Notes under the pieces: model-generated | Seen by the model: the letters and a program-made list of their open reading frames with translations, nothing else | Told to the model about the DNA's origin: nothing | Database searches by the model: none | Position numbers and translations under genes: made by a program | Virus record (IMG/VR): IMGVR_UViG_3300042542_002163 | Span: 1-20,568 of that record | DNA: 20,568 nucleotides | Origin: a virus | Direction: 5' to 3' (one strand) | Shown: positions 7,027 through 14,657 of the stretch, in pieces | Layout of the letters: the number at the start of each line of letters is the position of its first letter | Position numbering within the stretch: position 1 is the stretch's first letter

Positions 7027-7308
7027 ATGAAATTAGAAACTCAAAATTCGTATATTACTAACCCACAATTCGTAGGTGGAGCTGCAGTAACATTTATCTC
7101 TGGTTCAGCATTTGCATCAGCATCTTCTGAGAATCCTCAATTTGGATTCGTAGCTGGTGGAATATATGTTGGAAATACTGGAACATTAGTAGCTAAGACA
7201 TGGGATGGTTCAGTATTATCATTAGTATCAGCATCAGGATTTATACCTGGTATATTTACTGCTGTTAGTGCATCATCTACTGCAAACAATGTAGTGGCTT
7301 TAAGATAA
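7027..7308 (+). CDS. Small protein resembling phage/GTA spike-base proteins
   Basis: A 93-residue protein with no charged-helix regions, rich in Gly, Ser, Ala and Val. The second half (GGIYVGNTGTLVAKTWDGS, then FIPGIFTAVSAS, ending NNVVALR) resembles the pattern I recall for spike-base proteins of the RCAP_Rcc01079 type, which sit on phage-like capsids as the foot of head spikes: a V/Y-GxxGxLxxxxxDG strand pair, then a proline turn, then a TAxNIVAL-like terminus. Residues 1-35 differ. Its position next to the 568-residue fibre gene would suit a base plus spike pair on the head surface. The similarity is from memory and short, so the assignment is tentative. The alternative is a small decoration protein. 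Confidence 0.5.
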   Translation: MKLETQNSYITNPQFVGGAAVTFISGSAFASASSENPQFGFVAGGIYVGNTGTLVAKTWDGSVLSLVSASGFIPGIFTAVSASSTANNVVALR

Positions 7309-7324
7309 TAAAACAAAATAAGTA

Positions 7325-9031
7325 ATGTTAAATTACAACCTTAATATAAACTCACCACTTCAACAAGAAAAGAAGAATGAGGATGTAAGACCTCCTATAT
7401 ATTGGGATTTTCATAGTTTTGCATCTGCTTCTGATAGTAGTGATTTGTCTGAAAGGACTTTTGCTAGTATGAGTATTAATGCAGTTAATACAAACTGTAT
7501 TCAGGTATCAGTAGATAGTGGTAATTCATTTGTAAGTGATGCACAATCTCCTGTAACAGCAAGTGTAACTGGTAGTAATTGGCCTATAACAGGTTCAACT
7601 ACTATGAGTTTATTTACTGCTGGTATAACATATGACCCTTTAGCAGTAGACCAATTTTACTTTTCTTCGGTAAGTGCATCTGGTACACAAATAATTGCAA
7701 ATCCAAGTATATCTGGAAGTATTATTACAAATAAATTTTTAACATCAGAATTTTATAGATGGTATGTAAGTGGAAGTGTAATTCATATAAAAGGTAATGT
7801 TTTTAATCCATTAGTTAAAGTATTAGCTACGGGTTCAAATTCAATATATTCAAACTCACAAGGTACAAATACAATATTAAACATTGTAAAGAATGTAAAT
7901 GAACCTATATCAATGTCAATAGGATATATTACAGGTTCTCAAACATCTTCATTTCAATATGAGTATGCATTTAATATAACATCATCATTAACTGGTAGTG
8001 CAAATTGGCCAAGAAGTGCATCGCATTTGTATCCAACAATGTCATTATCAATACCTGAAGCTGGTATAAATGTAATATCATATCAAACAGCATCTATAAT
8101 AACTGCATCATTTGCAGCTAATACAAATACAACATATACAATAACAGCAAGTGTTGCACCTAGATACATACCAGGATTTACTGGCTCATTTACATTATTT
8201 GCAGGTGGTGGTGGTGGAGTAAGTACAACAAGTGCAACTTCTCAACCTGGCGGTGGAGGAGGAGCTGGTGCTATGTTTACAGGAAGTTTTAATATATCAC
8301 CAAATCGTACATACACTGTAGTTGTTGGTGATGGTGGAGCAGCTGATACTAGTGGTGGTACTACTCAATTTAATGGATTTGATATGGGAGTTGTTGAAAT
8401 TCCTATAACAATGTCACTTCAGGGTGGTAGAAATGGTAGTGCTATGAATGGTGGAAATAGCGGAACTGGTAGTTATACTATTGGTACTACAACAACACAA
8501 CTTCCTGCATTTACAGGTGGTAGTGGTGATGATGGAAGTGGTGGGGGTACACTTCGTTTTGCTGCCGGTGGTGGTGCAGGTTCATGCGAAAATGGCGTGA
8601 GTGGTGTAGCATCTCCAAATAGAGTTTCAGGAAGAGGTGGTAATGGTAATGCTGGTGGAACTTACAAAGAAGGTGGAGGTGGCGGCGGTGGTGGTGCTGA
8701 TAGAAGAAACTTTGTAACAGCAACCGCTGGAGCAGGTGGTATTCAAGGTGGTGGTAATGGAGGTCAAGGATTAAATCAAGGTGGAAGTAATGGAGAAGGA
8801 TATGGAGCTGGGGGTGGTGGTGCAGTATCAACCGATGGCACAGCTTTCGGAGGTTCTGGATATCAAGGGGTATTAACTGTATCATACCAAGGTACAGGTA
8901 GTAGATTTACTACAATTGGAAATGCTACTTCATCATTCACTGATGGTATTACAACTTATACATTTAATGTTGGAAGCAGTTCTTTCTCTTATGTGTATGA
9001 ACCAGAATTAAATCCAGCACCATTAACTTAA
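7325..9031 (+). CDS. Large glycine-rich fibre/adhesin protein
   Basis: A 568-residue protein. Residues 1-290 are beta-rich and Ser/Thr-rich, with many SGS, TGS and TAS turns, and begin with a distinct segment containing VRPPIYWDFHSF (about residues 21-32). From about residue 291 (FTLFAGGGGGVSTTS) to 520 it becomes a glycine-rich adhesin domain with GGGGGAGAMF, GGGGGGGGADRR and GGGNGGQGLNQGG runs. It closes with GVLTVSYQGTGS and a YTFNVGSSSFSYVY strand, the same closing pattern as the 6191-6979 protein. The two therefore share an adhesin module on different anchoring domains. I infer a surface-binding fibre or head spike. It directly follows the spike-base-like gene, so a head fibre is a reasonable alternative to a tail fibre. 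Confidence 0.65.
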   Translation: MLNYNLNINSPLQQEKKNEDVRPPIYWDFHSFASASDSSDLSERTFASMSINAVNTNCIQVSVDSGNSFVSDAQSPVTASVTGSNWPITGSTTMSLFTAGITYDPLAVDQFYFSSVSASGTQIIANPSISGSIITNKFLTSEFYRWYVSGSVIHIKGNVFNPLVKVLATGSNSIYSNSQGTNTILNIVKNVNEPISMSIGYITGSQTSSFQYEYAFNITSSLTGSANWPRSASHLYPTMSLSIPEAGINVISYQTASIITASFAANTNTTYTITASVAPRYIPGFTGSFTLFAGGGGGVSTTSATSQPGGGGGAGAMFTGSFNISPNRTYTVVVGDGGAADTSGGTTQFNGFDMGVVEIPITMSLQGGRNGSAMNGGNSGTGSYTIGTTTTQLPAFTGGSGDDGSGGGTLRFAAGGGAGSCENGVSGVASPNRVSGRGGNGNAGGTYKEGGGGGGGGADRRNFVTATAGAGGIQGGGNGGQGLNQGGSNGEGYGAGGGGAVSTDGTAFGGSGYQGVLTVSYQGTGSRFTTIGNATSSFTDGITTYTFNVGSSSFSYVYEPELNPAPLT

Positions 9032-9056
9032 AAAATTACTATAAATAAAAAACAAA

Positions 9057-9064
9057 TTGTTAAA
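9057..9064 (+). promoter_or_regulatory. Recurrent intergenic motif TTGTTAAA (copy 3)
   Basis: TTGTTAAA lies 19 bases before the ATG at 9084, in an extremely A/T-rich gap (9032-9083) that begins the head module. A promoter or leader role is a guess based on recurrence. Confidence 0.3.
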
Positions 9065-9083
9065 TAATTAAATAATCAATAAT

Positions 9084-9788
9084 ATGAACGCAAGACAAGT
9101 ATTAGATAAAATAGTAAAGACTCTTTCATTAAGCAAAGAGGAAGTACTTTTTACTTACGCTAAATTAGCAGATGGTACAATAGTTGAATCTCCTACATTT
9201 GATGTTGGTGAATCAGTAGATGTTGTAACCGAAGATGGTAAAACTCCAGCACCAGATGGTGAGCATGAGTTAGCATTGAAAGATTCTGAAGGTAATGAAG
9301 TCCTAATCAAAGTAATGACTAAGGATGGTAAAATAACTGAAAGAGAAAATGTTGAATTACCAGCTTTAGAAGAAGAAAAGAAAGTTGCTGAAATGGAATC
9401 AATCGCTGGTGGAGACATGGGTGATGATGAAGCAGTAGCAACTGAAGAAACAGCAGAACCTATCTCTGAAGATATGGCATCTATGGTAACTAAACTTCAA
9501 TATAGAATTGAAGAATTAGAGAAAAAGATGCAATCTATGGAAACTATAAAGGAAGGTGGAGATGCAGAAAAGGTTAAGACTGAAGACTTACCTGGTGACC
9601 CAACAAAAGTAAACACTGTTGAGAAAATGGCAGCTGTTGAACCTGATGAAGATGAGGAAGAAGAATTACCAAAATTGGATGGTGCTCCAATTGATGAAAA
9701 TGCACCAAAACAAAACGGAGTAAAATTAAATAAGAAAACATCTTTGGTTAATACCCAAAATTCTTTTTTATCAAAATTATATAAATAA
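9084..9788 (+). CDS. Putative capsid scaffolding protein
   Basis: A 234-residue, strongly acidic protein immediately before the major capsid gene. Residues 1-20 are helical. Residues 23-85 form a small beta domain (ADGTIVESPTFDVGESVDVV, then DGKTPAPDGEHELALKDSEG). Residues 95-130 are Glu/Ala-rich. Residues 131-155 make a coiled coil (MVTKLQYRIEELEKKMQSM). Residues 186-195 are an acidic run. The last 20 residues are basic and helical (LNKKTSLVNTQNSFLSKLYK). This order (beta domain, acidic linker, coiled coil, basic C-terminal hook) fits scaffolding proteins that bind capsid subunits through the C-terminus, and I recall the same plan in Bacteroidota phages. No protease motif is visible, so processing is unresolved. 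The function is inferred from architecture and position. Confidence 0.7.
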   Translation: MNARQVLDKIVKTLSLSKEEVLFTYAKLADGTIVESPTFDVGESVDVVTEDGKTPAPDGEHELALKDSEGNEVLIKVMTKDGKITERENVELPALEEEKKVAEMESIAGGDMGDDEAVATEETAEPISEDMASMVTKLQYRIEELEKKMQSMETIKEGGDAEKVKTEDLPGDPTKVNTVEKMAAVEPDEDEEEELPKLDGAPIDENAPKQNGVKLNKKTSLVNTQNSFLSKLYK

Positions 9789-9808
9789 ACAAACAAAATC
9801 ATTTAAAA

Positions 9809-10762
9809 ATGAGAAAACAACAAAATTTCGCAGAACCTTCAATCACCACAACTTATGCTGGTGAATTCGCAGGGAAGTACATTGCAGCAGCGTTGTTATC
9901 AGCAAAAACTTTAGATAACCAATACATCACAATCATGCCGAATGTGAAGTTTAAGAGTGTTATCCAAAAGATTGCAGTTGATAATATTGTAGTTGATGCA
10001 TCTTGTAACTTCACAACTTCTGGTTCAGTAACTCTTACTGAGAGAATCTTAGAACCAAAGGAACTTCAAGTAAACCTTGAATTATGTAAGCAAGAATTCG
10101 TAGATTCTTGGGAAGCTTTACAATTGGGCTATAGCGCATTTGATGAGATTCCAAAAGATTTCAACGATTACTTAGTATCTTATGTTGGTGGTAAAGTAGC
10201 ACAAGCTACTGAAGAATCAATATGGAGAGGTGTTGCAGCAACTAACGGACAATTTGGTGGTATCTATACCGCTTTATCTTCTTCAGTTGTAGCAGGTGGC
10301 TCTAACGCTCCTGTAACTGCATCAATTTCTGGTTCAATTACTTCAGCAAACGTATTAGCTAATTTACAATCTTTAGTTGATGCAATCCCTACTACTGTAT
10401 ACGGTAAAGAGGATGTAATGATTTACGTTCCAACAAACGTAGTAAAAGCTTACCAACAAGCGTTAAGCGGTGGTACAGCTGGAGCAAATGGCTGGAACAA
10501 TTCCATGAATGTTGGAGAGAAACCTCTTAACTTCCAAGGAATTGAGATGGCATTTTGTCCTGGTCTTGCAGCTTCAGCAATGATAGCAGCACAAAAATCA
10601 AACTTATTCTTCGGAACAGGTTTATTGAGTGACTACAATGAAGTAAGAGTATTAGACATGGCTAATCTTGATGGTTCTCAAAACTACAGAATCATAATGA
10701 GATACACAGCTGGTACACAATATGGTATCGGTTCTGACATCGCTTTATACAAAAACTATTAA
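9809..10762 (+). CDS. Major capsid protein (HK97-fold type)
   Basis: A 317-residue protein that follows the scaffold candidate and precedes a strong hairpin. The central part (TERILEPKELQVNLELCKQ at about 76-94, then FDEIPKDFNDYLVSYVGGKV) is the segment I recall as conserved in major capsid proteins of Bacteroidota siphophages. The later segment VYGKEDVMIYVPTNVVKAYQQAL followed by GIEMAFCPGL resembles the peripheral-domain region of HK97-type capsids. The N-terminus lacks an obvious long delta domain, which agrees with a separate scaffold gene. The codons look better chosen than in neighbouring fibre genes (more AAC, TTC, CCA), as expected for the most abundant virion protein. I am confident of the role. 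The fold itself is not proven here. Confidence 0.85.
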   Translation: MRKQQNFAEPSITTTYAGEFAGKYIAAALLSAKTLDNQYITIMPNVKFKSVIQKIAVDNIVVDASCNFTTSGSVTLTERILEPKELQVNLELCKQEFVDSWEALQLGYSAFDEIPKDFNDYLVSYVGGKVAQATEESIWRGVAATNGQFGGIYTALSSSVVAGGSNAPVTASISGSITSANVLANLQSLVDAIPTTVYGKEDVMIYVPTNVVKAYQQALSGGTAGANGWNNSMNVGEKPLNFQGIEMAFCPGLAASAMIAAQKSNLFFGTGLLSDYNEVRVLDMANLDGSQNYRIIMRYTAGTQYGIGSDIALYKNY

Positions 10763-10806
10763 TTGAGTAAGTAATAGGGAGATTAACCATATCTCCCTTT
10801 ACTCAA
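10763..10806 (+). terminator. Two-part hairpin terminator after the capsid gene
   Basis: The inner stem AGGGAGAT (10776-10783) pairs with ATCTCCCT (10791-10798) around a 7-base loop. An outer stem TTGAGTAA (10763-10770) pairs perfectly with TTACTCAA (10799-10806), with a five-base bulge (GTAAT) on the left arm. There is no long T run, so it may act as a terminator, an mRNA 3'-end stabiliser or both. Confidence 0.7.
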
Positions 10807-10837
10807 AAACAAATTGACAATTTAAAAAACTAAAACT

Positions 10838-11395
10838 ATGGCTTGTAATTTATCAGCTGGAAGAAATGAACCTTGTAAAGAGAGTGTAGGCGGCTTAACT
10901 GGCGTGTACTTCTTAAACTATACAACCGCTTCTTTCACCTACAAAACTCCGGGGGACCCGAGTTCTGAAATCACTGCCTTCCCTTCTGGTAGTACTGTGT
11001 ACTATTATGATTTGAAAGGTAACTCAAGCTATACTGAAACTGTTAATTCATCTCGTGATAACGGTACAACTTTCTTCTCTCAAGAATTAACTCTTAACTT
11101 GAAGAAACTTACTAACGAAATGACTACTCAATTAAAGTTGATGGCGTATGGTAGACCACAAATTGTGATTAACACCATGGCTGGAGATTCTTTATTAGTA
11201 GGTAGAACACAAGGAGCAGATGTAACTGCAGGTACAATTCAAACAGGAGCAGCATTGGGTGACCTTTATGGTTATTCAGTAACGTTCACTGGATTAGAAC
11301 AATTACCAGCAAACTTTATCTCTGGTTCAACATTCGGTAATCCTTTTGGAGCATTGACTGTTAAACCAACTATCGTAACAGGTAGCGCAGCTTAA
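10838..11395 (+). CDS. Major tail (tube) protein
   Basis: A 185-residue protein between two hairpins, the typical setting for a highly expressed tube subunit just after the capsid gene. It begins MACNLSAGRNEPCKESVGGL, a start I recall for tail-tube proteins of Bacteroidota phages. It contains an extended beta region (GVYFLNYTTASFTY, GSTVYYYDLKGNSSYTETVN), a long central strand and helix (FFSQELTLNLKKLTNEMTTQLKLMA) and a final beta part with GYSVTFTGLEQLPANF. This order agrees with the two-sheet plus helix fold of tube proteins such as lambda gpV. Cys 3 and Cys 13 are near the N-terminus. A discrete transcript bounded by hairpins would allow separate control of its level. Confidence 0.75.
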   Translation: MACNLSAGRNEPCKESVGGLTGVYFLNYTTASFTYKTPGDPSSEITAFPSGSTVYYYDLKGNSSYTETVNSSRDNGTTFFSQELTLNLKKLTNEMTTQLKLMAYGRPQIVINTMAGDSLLVGRTQGADVTAGTIQTGAALGDLYGYSVTFTGLEQLPANFISGSTFGNPFGALTVKPTIVTGSAA

Positions 11396-11418
11396 TCAGT
11401 ATAGATTTTGACAATATT

Positions 11419-11446
11419 AAAGGGAGACTAAGTTCTCCCTTTTTTT
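11419..11446 (+). terminator. Rho-independent terminator after the tail-tube gene
   Basis: Stem AAAGGGAGA (11419-11427) pairs with TCTCCCTTT (11434-11442) around the 6-base loop CTAAGT. A T run (11440-11446) completes a classical intrinsic terminator. The GC core is the same as in the hairpin after the capsid gene. Confidence 0.85.
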
Positions 11447-11472
11447 ATGTCCCACTATAATCGTTTAGGAAG

Positions 11473-11480
11473 TTGTTAAA
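11473..11480 (+). promoter_or_regulatory. Recurrent intergenic motif TTGTTAAA (copy 4)
   Basis: The octamer follows the terminator and lies 32 bases before the ATG at 11513. Transcription of the portal/tail block must start or pass through here, so a promoter element is plausible but unproven. Confidence 0.35.
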
Positions 11481-11512
11481 TATATAGATAAATACAACAT
11501 AAAGACAACCTA

Positions 11513-11878
11513 ATGCAAAGTTATTATATATCAGGAAGTAATTTATTCACATTTCGTACAAAACCAACAGGCTCAGGCGTATTAACCCTAAGCTTGCAGA
11601 ATATGTACACATTAGCGAATACAACATCTTCTATTAGTGCATACAAATATAATGCCAATGAAAGCTTATTATCATTCACTGCATCTATATCTTCATCAAA
11701 TATTGGAGATGAATATAGAGCTACCATATTGGATAGTGTTAGTGGAAGCATTTGGAATGGCTCTATACAAGTGTATCAATCCCAATCAATAGATAAACCA
11801 GTATATAAAAACCAAATTCCATTAGAAGGAATATACATTAGTAATGTAACGGATAACCAATACATAATTTTAGATTAA
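11513..11878 (+). CDS. Unrecognised small beta-rich virion-module protein
   Basis: A 121-residue protein with an alternating polar/hydrophobic pattern: YYISGSNLFTFRTKP, then VLTLSLQNMYTL, LLSFTASISS, YRATILDSVSGSIWNGSIQVY, and a final GIYISNVTDNQYIILD. This predicts a single beta sandwich, perhaps Ig-like or similar to the N-terminal domain of baseplate upper proteins, but I do not recognise a family. It is the first gene after the tail-tube terminator and ends one base before the portal start (TAATATG). It is therefore the leader of the portal/connector transcript. A minor head or tail structural role is likely by position. I claim no specific function. Confidence 0.6.
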   Translation: MQSYYISGSNLFTFRTKPTGSGVLTLSLQNMYTLANTTSSISAYKYNANESLLSFTASISSSNIGDEYRATILDSVSGSIWNGSIQVYQSQSIDKPVYKNQIPLEGIYISNVTDNQYIILD

Positions 11879-11879
11879 T

Positions 11880-13169
11880 ATGAAGATAAATCAAAACTTT
11901 TCGGTAGTAAACATGGCACAGCAAGAGATTCCTGTGGTAACTGAAGATACAAAAACAAGATATCAATGGGTGCCTGTTGGAATAATAGGACCTGATGACT
12001 TCTTTCAAAATGTGACAGAAGCTTTCACAACATCAACAACAAATGCTGCCTGTATTGAGGGTATAGCTGATTTAATATTTGGTAAAGGATTGTACTCTAA
12101 AGATGAGGCTTTCCAAACTGTATTGGATAAGTTAATTCCACAAGAGGAAATGAAGCGTGTATCGTTTGATTTAAAACTATATGGTAATGCAGCTTTCCAA
12201 GTATATTGGAATGCAGACCATAGTAAAGTAGTTAAATTCTATCACGTTCCAGTTCAAAACTTAAGAGCTGAGAAGTTGTACGATAATCCTAAGATTGAAA
12301 ACTATTACTATTGTGTAGATTGGACTGACCAAAAAGCAATTAGAAACAAAAAGAAAGTTCCAGCTTTTGGTACATCAAATGAAAAGATGGAGATTCTTTA
12401 TATTAAGAATTATTCACCAGGTAAATATTATTACTCATTACCTGATTGGGTATCTGCATTACAATTCTCTTATGTAGAAGCTGAATTATCTAACTTACAT
12501 ATCAACAATATTGAAAATGGTTTCTTACCATTAGTGATGGTTAATATGAATAATGGTATTCCAGCTCCTGAGGAAAGAGATACAATTGAGGATATGATTG
12601 AGGCTAAGTTTACAGGCACTAGAAACGCTGGTAGATTTATGTTATCATTCAACGATGACCCAGAAAGAAAACCAACTATTGAAACAATACAGGTTGATAA
12701 TCTGCACGATAAATACAAATATGTTAGTGAATATGCACAGGATAGAATCTTAGTTGCACATAGAGTAACATCTCCTCTTTTATTTGGTATTAGAACACAG
12801 GCTAATGGCTTTAGTTCTCAATCTGAAGAAATGATGACAGCATTCTCTATCTTACAAACTATGACAATCAATCCATTCCAAAATCTAATTATAAACTTTT
12901 TAACTACTGCACTAAGTGAAGGTGGATACGAAGATGTTGAATTGTATTTTGAGCAATTAACTCCATTAGCAATCTTATCACAACAAGCTGAGGATACTGG
13001 TAAAACAATTGATGAGGTATCTGAAGAAACTGATAAGCAAATGGAAAATCCAGCAACAACTGAAGATGATGGAGCTGATTTAGTTGATAGTGGTATTGAT
13101 AACGCAGATGAGGTTTTACAAATGAGTAATCCACAATTTACAAAGCAATACGAAGTATATAAAAATTAA
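11880..13169 (+). CDS. Portal protein
   Basis: A 429-residue protein. The dodecameric portal forms the DNA channel at the head vertex and binds the terminase and connectors. Visible portal features are an N-terminal helical region (FFQNVTEAFTTSTTNAACIEGIADLIFG, cut here by position at about residues 41-68), a clip/wing region (FKLYGNAAFQVYW-like segment at about 97-110), the PDWVSALQF and ELSNLHINNIENGF helices, and a C-terminal stretch (DRILVAHRVTSPLLFGIRTQANGF) common in phage portals. The last 60 residues are acidic. Start 11880 is chosen because it follows the upstream stop in the recurring TAATATG pattern. An internal ATG at 11913 is possible. The terminase genes are not in this window. 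Confidence 0.85.
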   Translation: MKINQNFSVVNMAQQEIPVVTEDTKTRYQWVPVGIIGPDDFFQNVTEAFTTSTTNAACIEGIADLIFGKGLYSKDEAFQTVLDKLIPQEEMKRVSFDLKLYGNAAFQVYWNADHSKVVKFYHVPVQNLRAEKLYDNPKIENYYYCVDWTDQKAIRNKKKVPAFGTSNEKMEILYIKNYSPGKYYYSLPDWVSALQFSYVEAELSNLHINNIENGFLPLVMVNMNNGIPAPEERDTIEDMIEAKFTGTRNAGRFMLSFNDDPERKPTIETIQVDNLHDKYKYVSEYAQDRILVAHRVTSPLLFGIRTQANGFSSQSEEMMTAFSILQTMTINPFQNLIINFLTTALSEGGYEDVELYFEQLTPLAILSQQAEDTGKTIDEVSEETDKQMENPATTEDDGADLVDSGIDNADEVLQMSNPQFTKQYEVYKN

Positions 13170-13176
13170 TTAACAC

Positions 13177-13689
13177 ATGGCATACGCATTATTTATAACA
13201 AGAAACGATATAATCAAAAAGACTCCTTTACAGGGTTCAATAGATTCAGATAGGTTATTACCATTCGTTCAAACAGCGCAAGAGAAGTACATACTAAACC
13301 TTTTAGGTACTGTATTGTATTACAAATTACAAGCTGATATTGAAGCAGGTACACCATTTACTGGATACTATAAAGATTTGATGGATGACCATATCAAACC
13401 AACTCTAATATGGTACTCTACTGTTGAATATCTTCCATTCTCTGGAGTGCAATTCAAAAGTGAGGGTGCAGTTAGACACGAATCTGAACAGTCAAAAGCA
13501 GTAAGCAAAAACGATGTAGATTACCTTTTACAAAAGAGTATGAACAACGCTGATTATTACGCAACAAGAATGCAGAACTATCTAATATCATATTCAAATC
13601 AAATACCTGAGTATTTAGAAAGTGTTGGTAACCAAACTGAAATATATCCTGATATGGGAAATGCTTATTTCGGTGGATTAAACTTATAA
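13177..13689 (+). CDS. Head-tail connector protein (gp6-like position)
   Basis: A 170-residue protein directly after the portal. It begins MAYALFITRNDIIKKTPLQG and is mainly helical, with LLPFVQTAQEKYILNLLGTV, then YYKDLMDDHIKPTLIWYSTVEYLPF and NDVDYLLQKSMNNADYYATRM. Short helical proteins of this length and position form the adaptor ring beneath the portal in HK97-type phages. I recall this sequence type as a conserved uncharacterised family in Bacteroidota phages. I am fairly confident of the connector role, which is assigned by position and helix content rather than by a diagnostic motif. Confidence 0.6.
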   Translation: MAYALFITRNDIIKKTPLQGSIDSDRLLPFVQTAQEKYILNLLGTVLYYKLQADIEAGTPFTGYYKDLMDDHIKPTLIWYSTVEYLPFSGVQFKSEGAVRHESEQSKAVSKNDVDYLLQKSMNNADYYATRMQNYLISYSNQIPEYLESVGNQTEIYPDMGNAYFGGLNL

Positions 13690-13693
13690 TAGT

Positions 13694-14215
13694 ATGGGAG
13701 CACAAACAGTAAATAATATTGGTACTAACTATACGTTGTACTATAACATATTAGATTATTTTAAAACAATAATGAAGAATCATCCATCTTTGAACTTTGT
13801 TTCGCAAGGTGATATGTATTCTATTGATACAAAAGAATTTCCAGCATATCCATTAGGAAATGTATTTATAGCAGATGCTCAATTCTTAGAAAAGAATATA
13901 GTTTATAAAGTTCAATTAACATTAGCTGATAAAGTAAAAGATAAGAATAACGAATCAACTGGAACAGCTAACTTACAAACAATTCCATTTGATGGTACTG
14001 ATGATACGGTTGATATACATGCAAATATGCTATCAGTAATGAATGATTTACTTTGTTTTACTAGAACAGGTGTAAACGCATTTGAATTTTCTGGTGACCC
14101 AATGGCAATTCCATTTAAAGATAATTTTGATAATGGATTAGCTGGATGGGTAGTAACTTTAAATCTTAAGGTATTTAATAGTTGCGATACTTGTTTGTTT
14201 CCTAATTTATTATAA
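13694..14215 (+). CDS. Neck/tail-terminator candidate
   Basis: A 173-residue protein between the connector and the gp10-like protein. The N-terminal helix (YTLYYNILDYFKTIMKNHPSL, trimmed to its ends at about 14-34) is followed by strands (MYSIDTKEFPAYPLGNVFIA, then VYKVQLTLADKV) and a C-terminal strand pair (GWVVTLNLKVFNSCDTCLF). A helix followed by a beta sheet is the plan of tail terminator proteins (lambda gpU type), which cap the tail tube. The Cys pair CDTC near the C-terminus is odd for a small cytoplasmic-assembled protein. It could also be the stopper. Its stop shares a base with the next start (TAATG, 14213-14217). Confidence 0.5.
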   Translation: MGAQTVNNIGTNYTLYYNILDYFKTIMKNHPSLNFVSQGDMYSIDTKEFPAYPLGNVFIADAQFLEKNIVYKVQLTLADKVKDKNNESTGTANLQTIPFDGTDDTVDIHANMLSVMNDLLCFTRTGVNAFEFSGDPMAIPFKDNFDNGLAGWVVTLNLKVFNSCDTCLFPNLL

Positions 14216-14610
14216 TGAAAACTCTTAAAGATATAGCTTTTAAATATGCCGATTTAGCATCAATTTATATGGTGAACGGACAGTATTTCAAAAGAGCATA
14301 TATCACAGGTAACTTAGAAAGAAGGGTAAGGAATTACAATGATTTAACTAAGATGCTTAAAGAGGAAACTGAAGGTAGAATTGTTCTAGCTTTAAACTAT
14401 GCTCCACCTGATGCTGAATATGGATACTTTGTGCATGAAGGTAAGGGTAGTTCAACCAAATACGGACCAAGAAGATACTCAGAATATGCAGCTAATGACC
14501 CAGAATTAGCAATGTATATAAACGAATTCATATTAGGACAGATGGATAAAAAGGTAGAAGAACTGGTAAAACCTTTAGATTTCGTACTAAAAGGATTCGC
14601 AAAGAAGTAA
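14215..14610 (+). CDS. HK97 gp10-like neck/tail completion protein
   Basis: A 131-residue basic protein. It carries the pattern typical of HK97 gp10-like proteins: a central ALNYAPPDAEYGYFVHEGKG (about 62-81), equivalent to the APYAxYVExGT motif, followed by a Gly/Arg/Tyr segment (GPRRYSEYAA) and a C-terminal helix (MDKKVEELVKPLDFVLKGF). These proteins act where the tail joins the head. The start overlaps the previous stop by one base, so translation is coupled. The length agrees with the family. Assignment is by motif and by its place between neck and tail genes. Confidence 0.6.
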   Translation: MKTLKDIAFKYADLASIYMVNGQYFKRAYITGNLERRVRNYNDLTKMLKEETEGRIVLALNYAPPDAEYGYFVHEGKGSSTKYGPRRYSEYAANDPELAMYINEFILGQMDKKVEELVKPLDFVLKGFAKK

Positions 14611-14657
14611 CATCCAATACTTTTTAGTTTCTAAAGGTTAAATTAAAAAGATTTTAG
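14611..14657 (+). other. AT-rich intergenic gap before the tail-tip block
   Basis: This 47-base gap holds no convincing hairpin or TTGTTAAA copy, only a related GGTTAAATTAAAA stretch near 14636. I see no supported site in it. Confidence 0.4.

Noticed and set aside
10811-10823. Small palindrome AAATTG-A-CAATTT before the tail-tube gene as an operator
   Set aside because: Too short and AT-rich to distinguish from chance, and it is not repeated at other promoters here.
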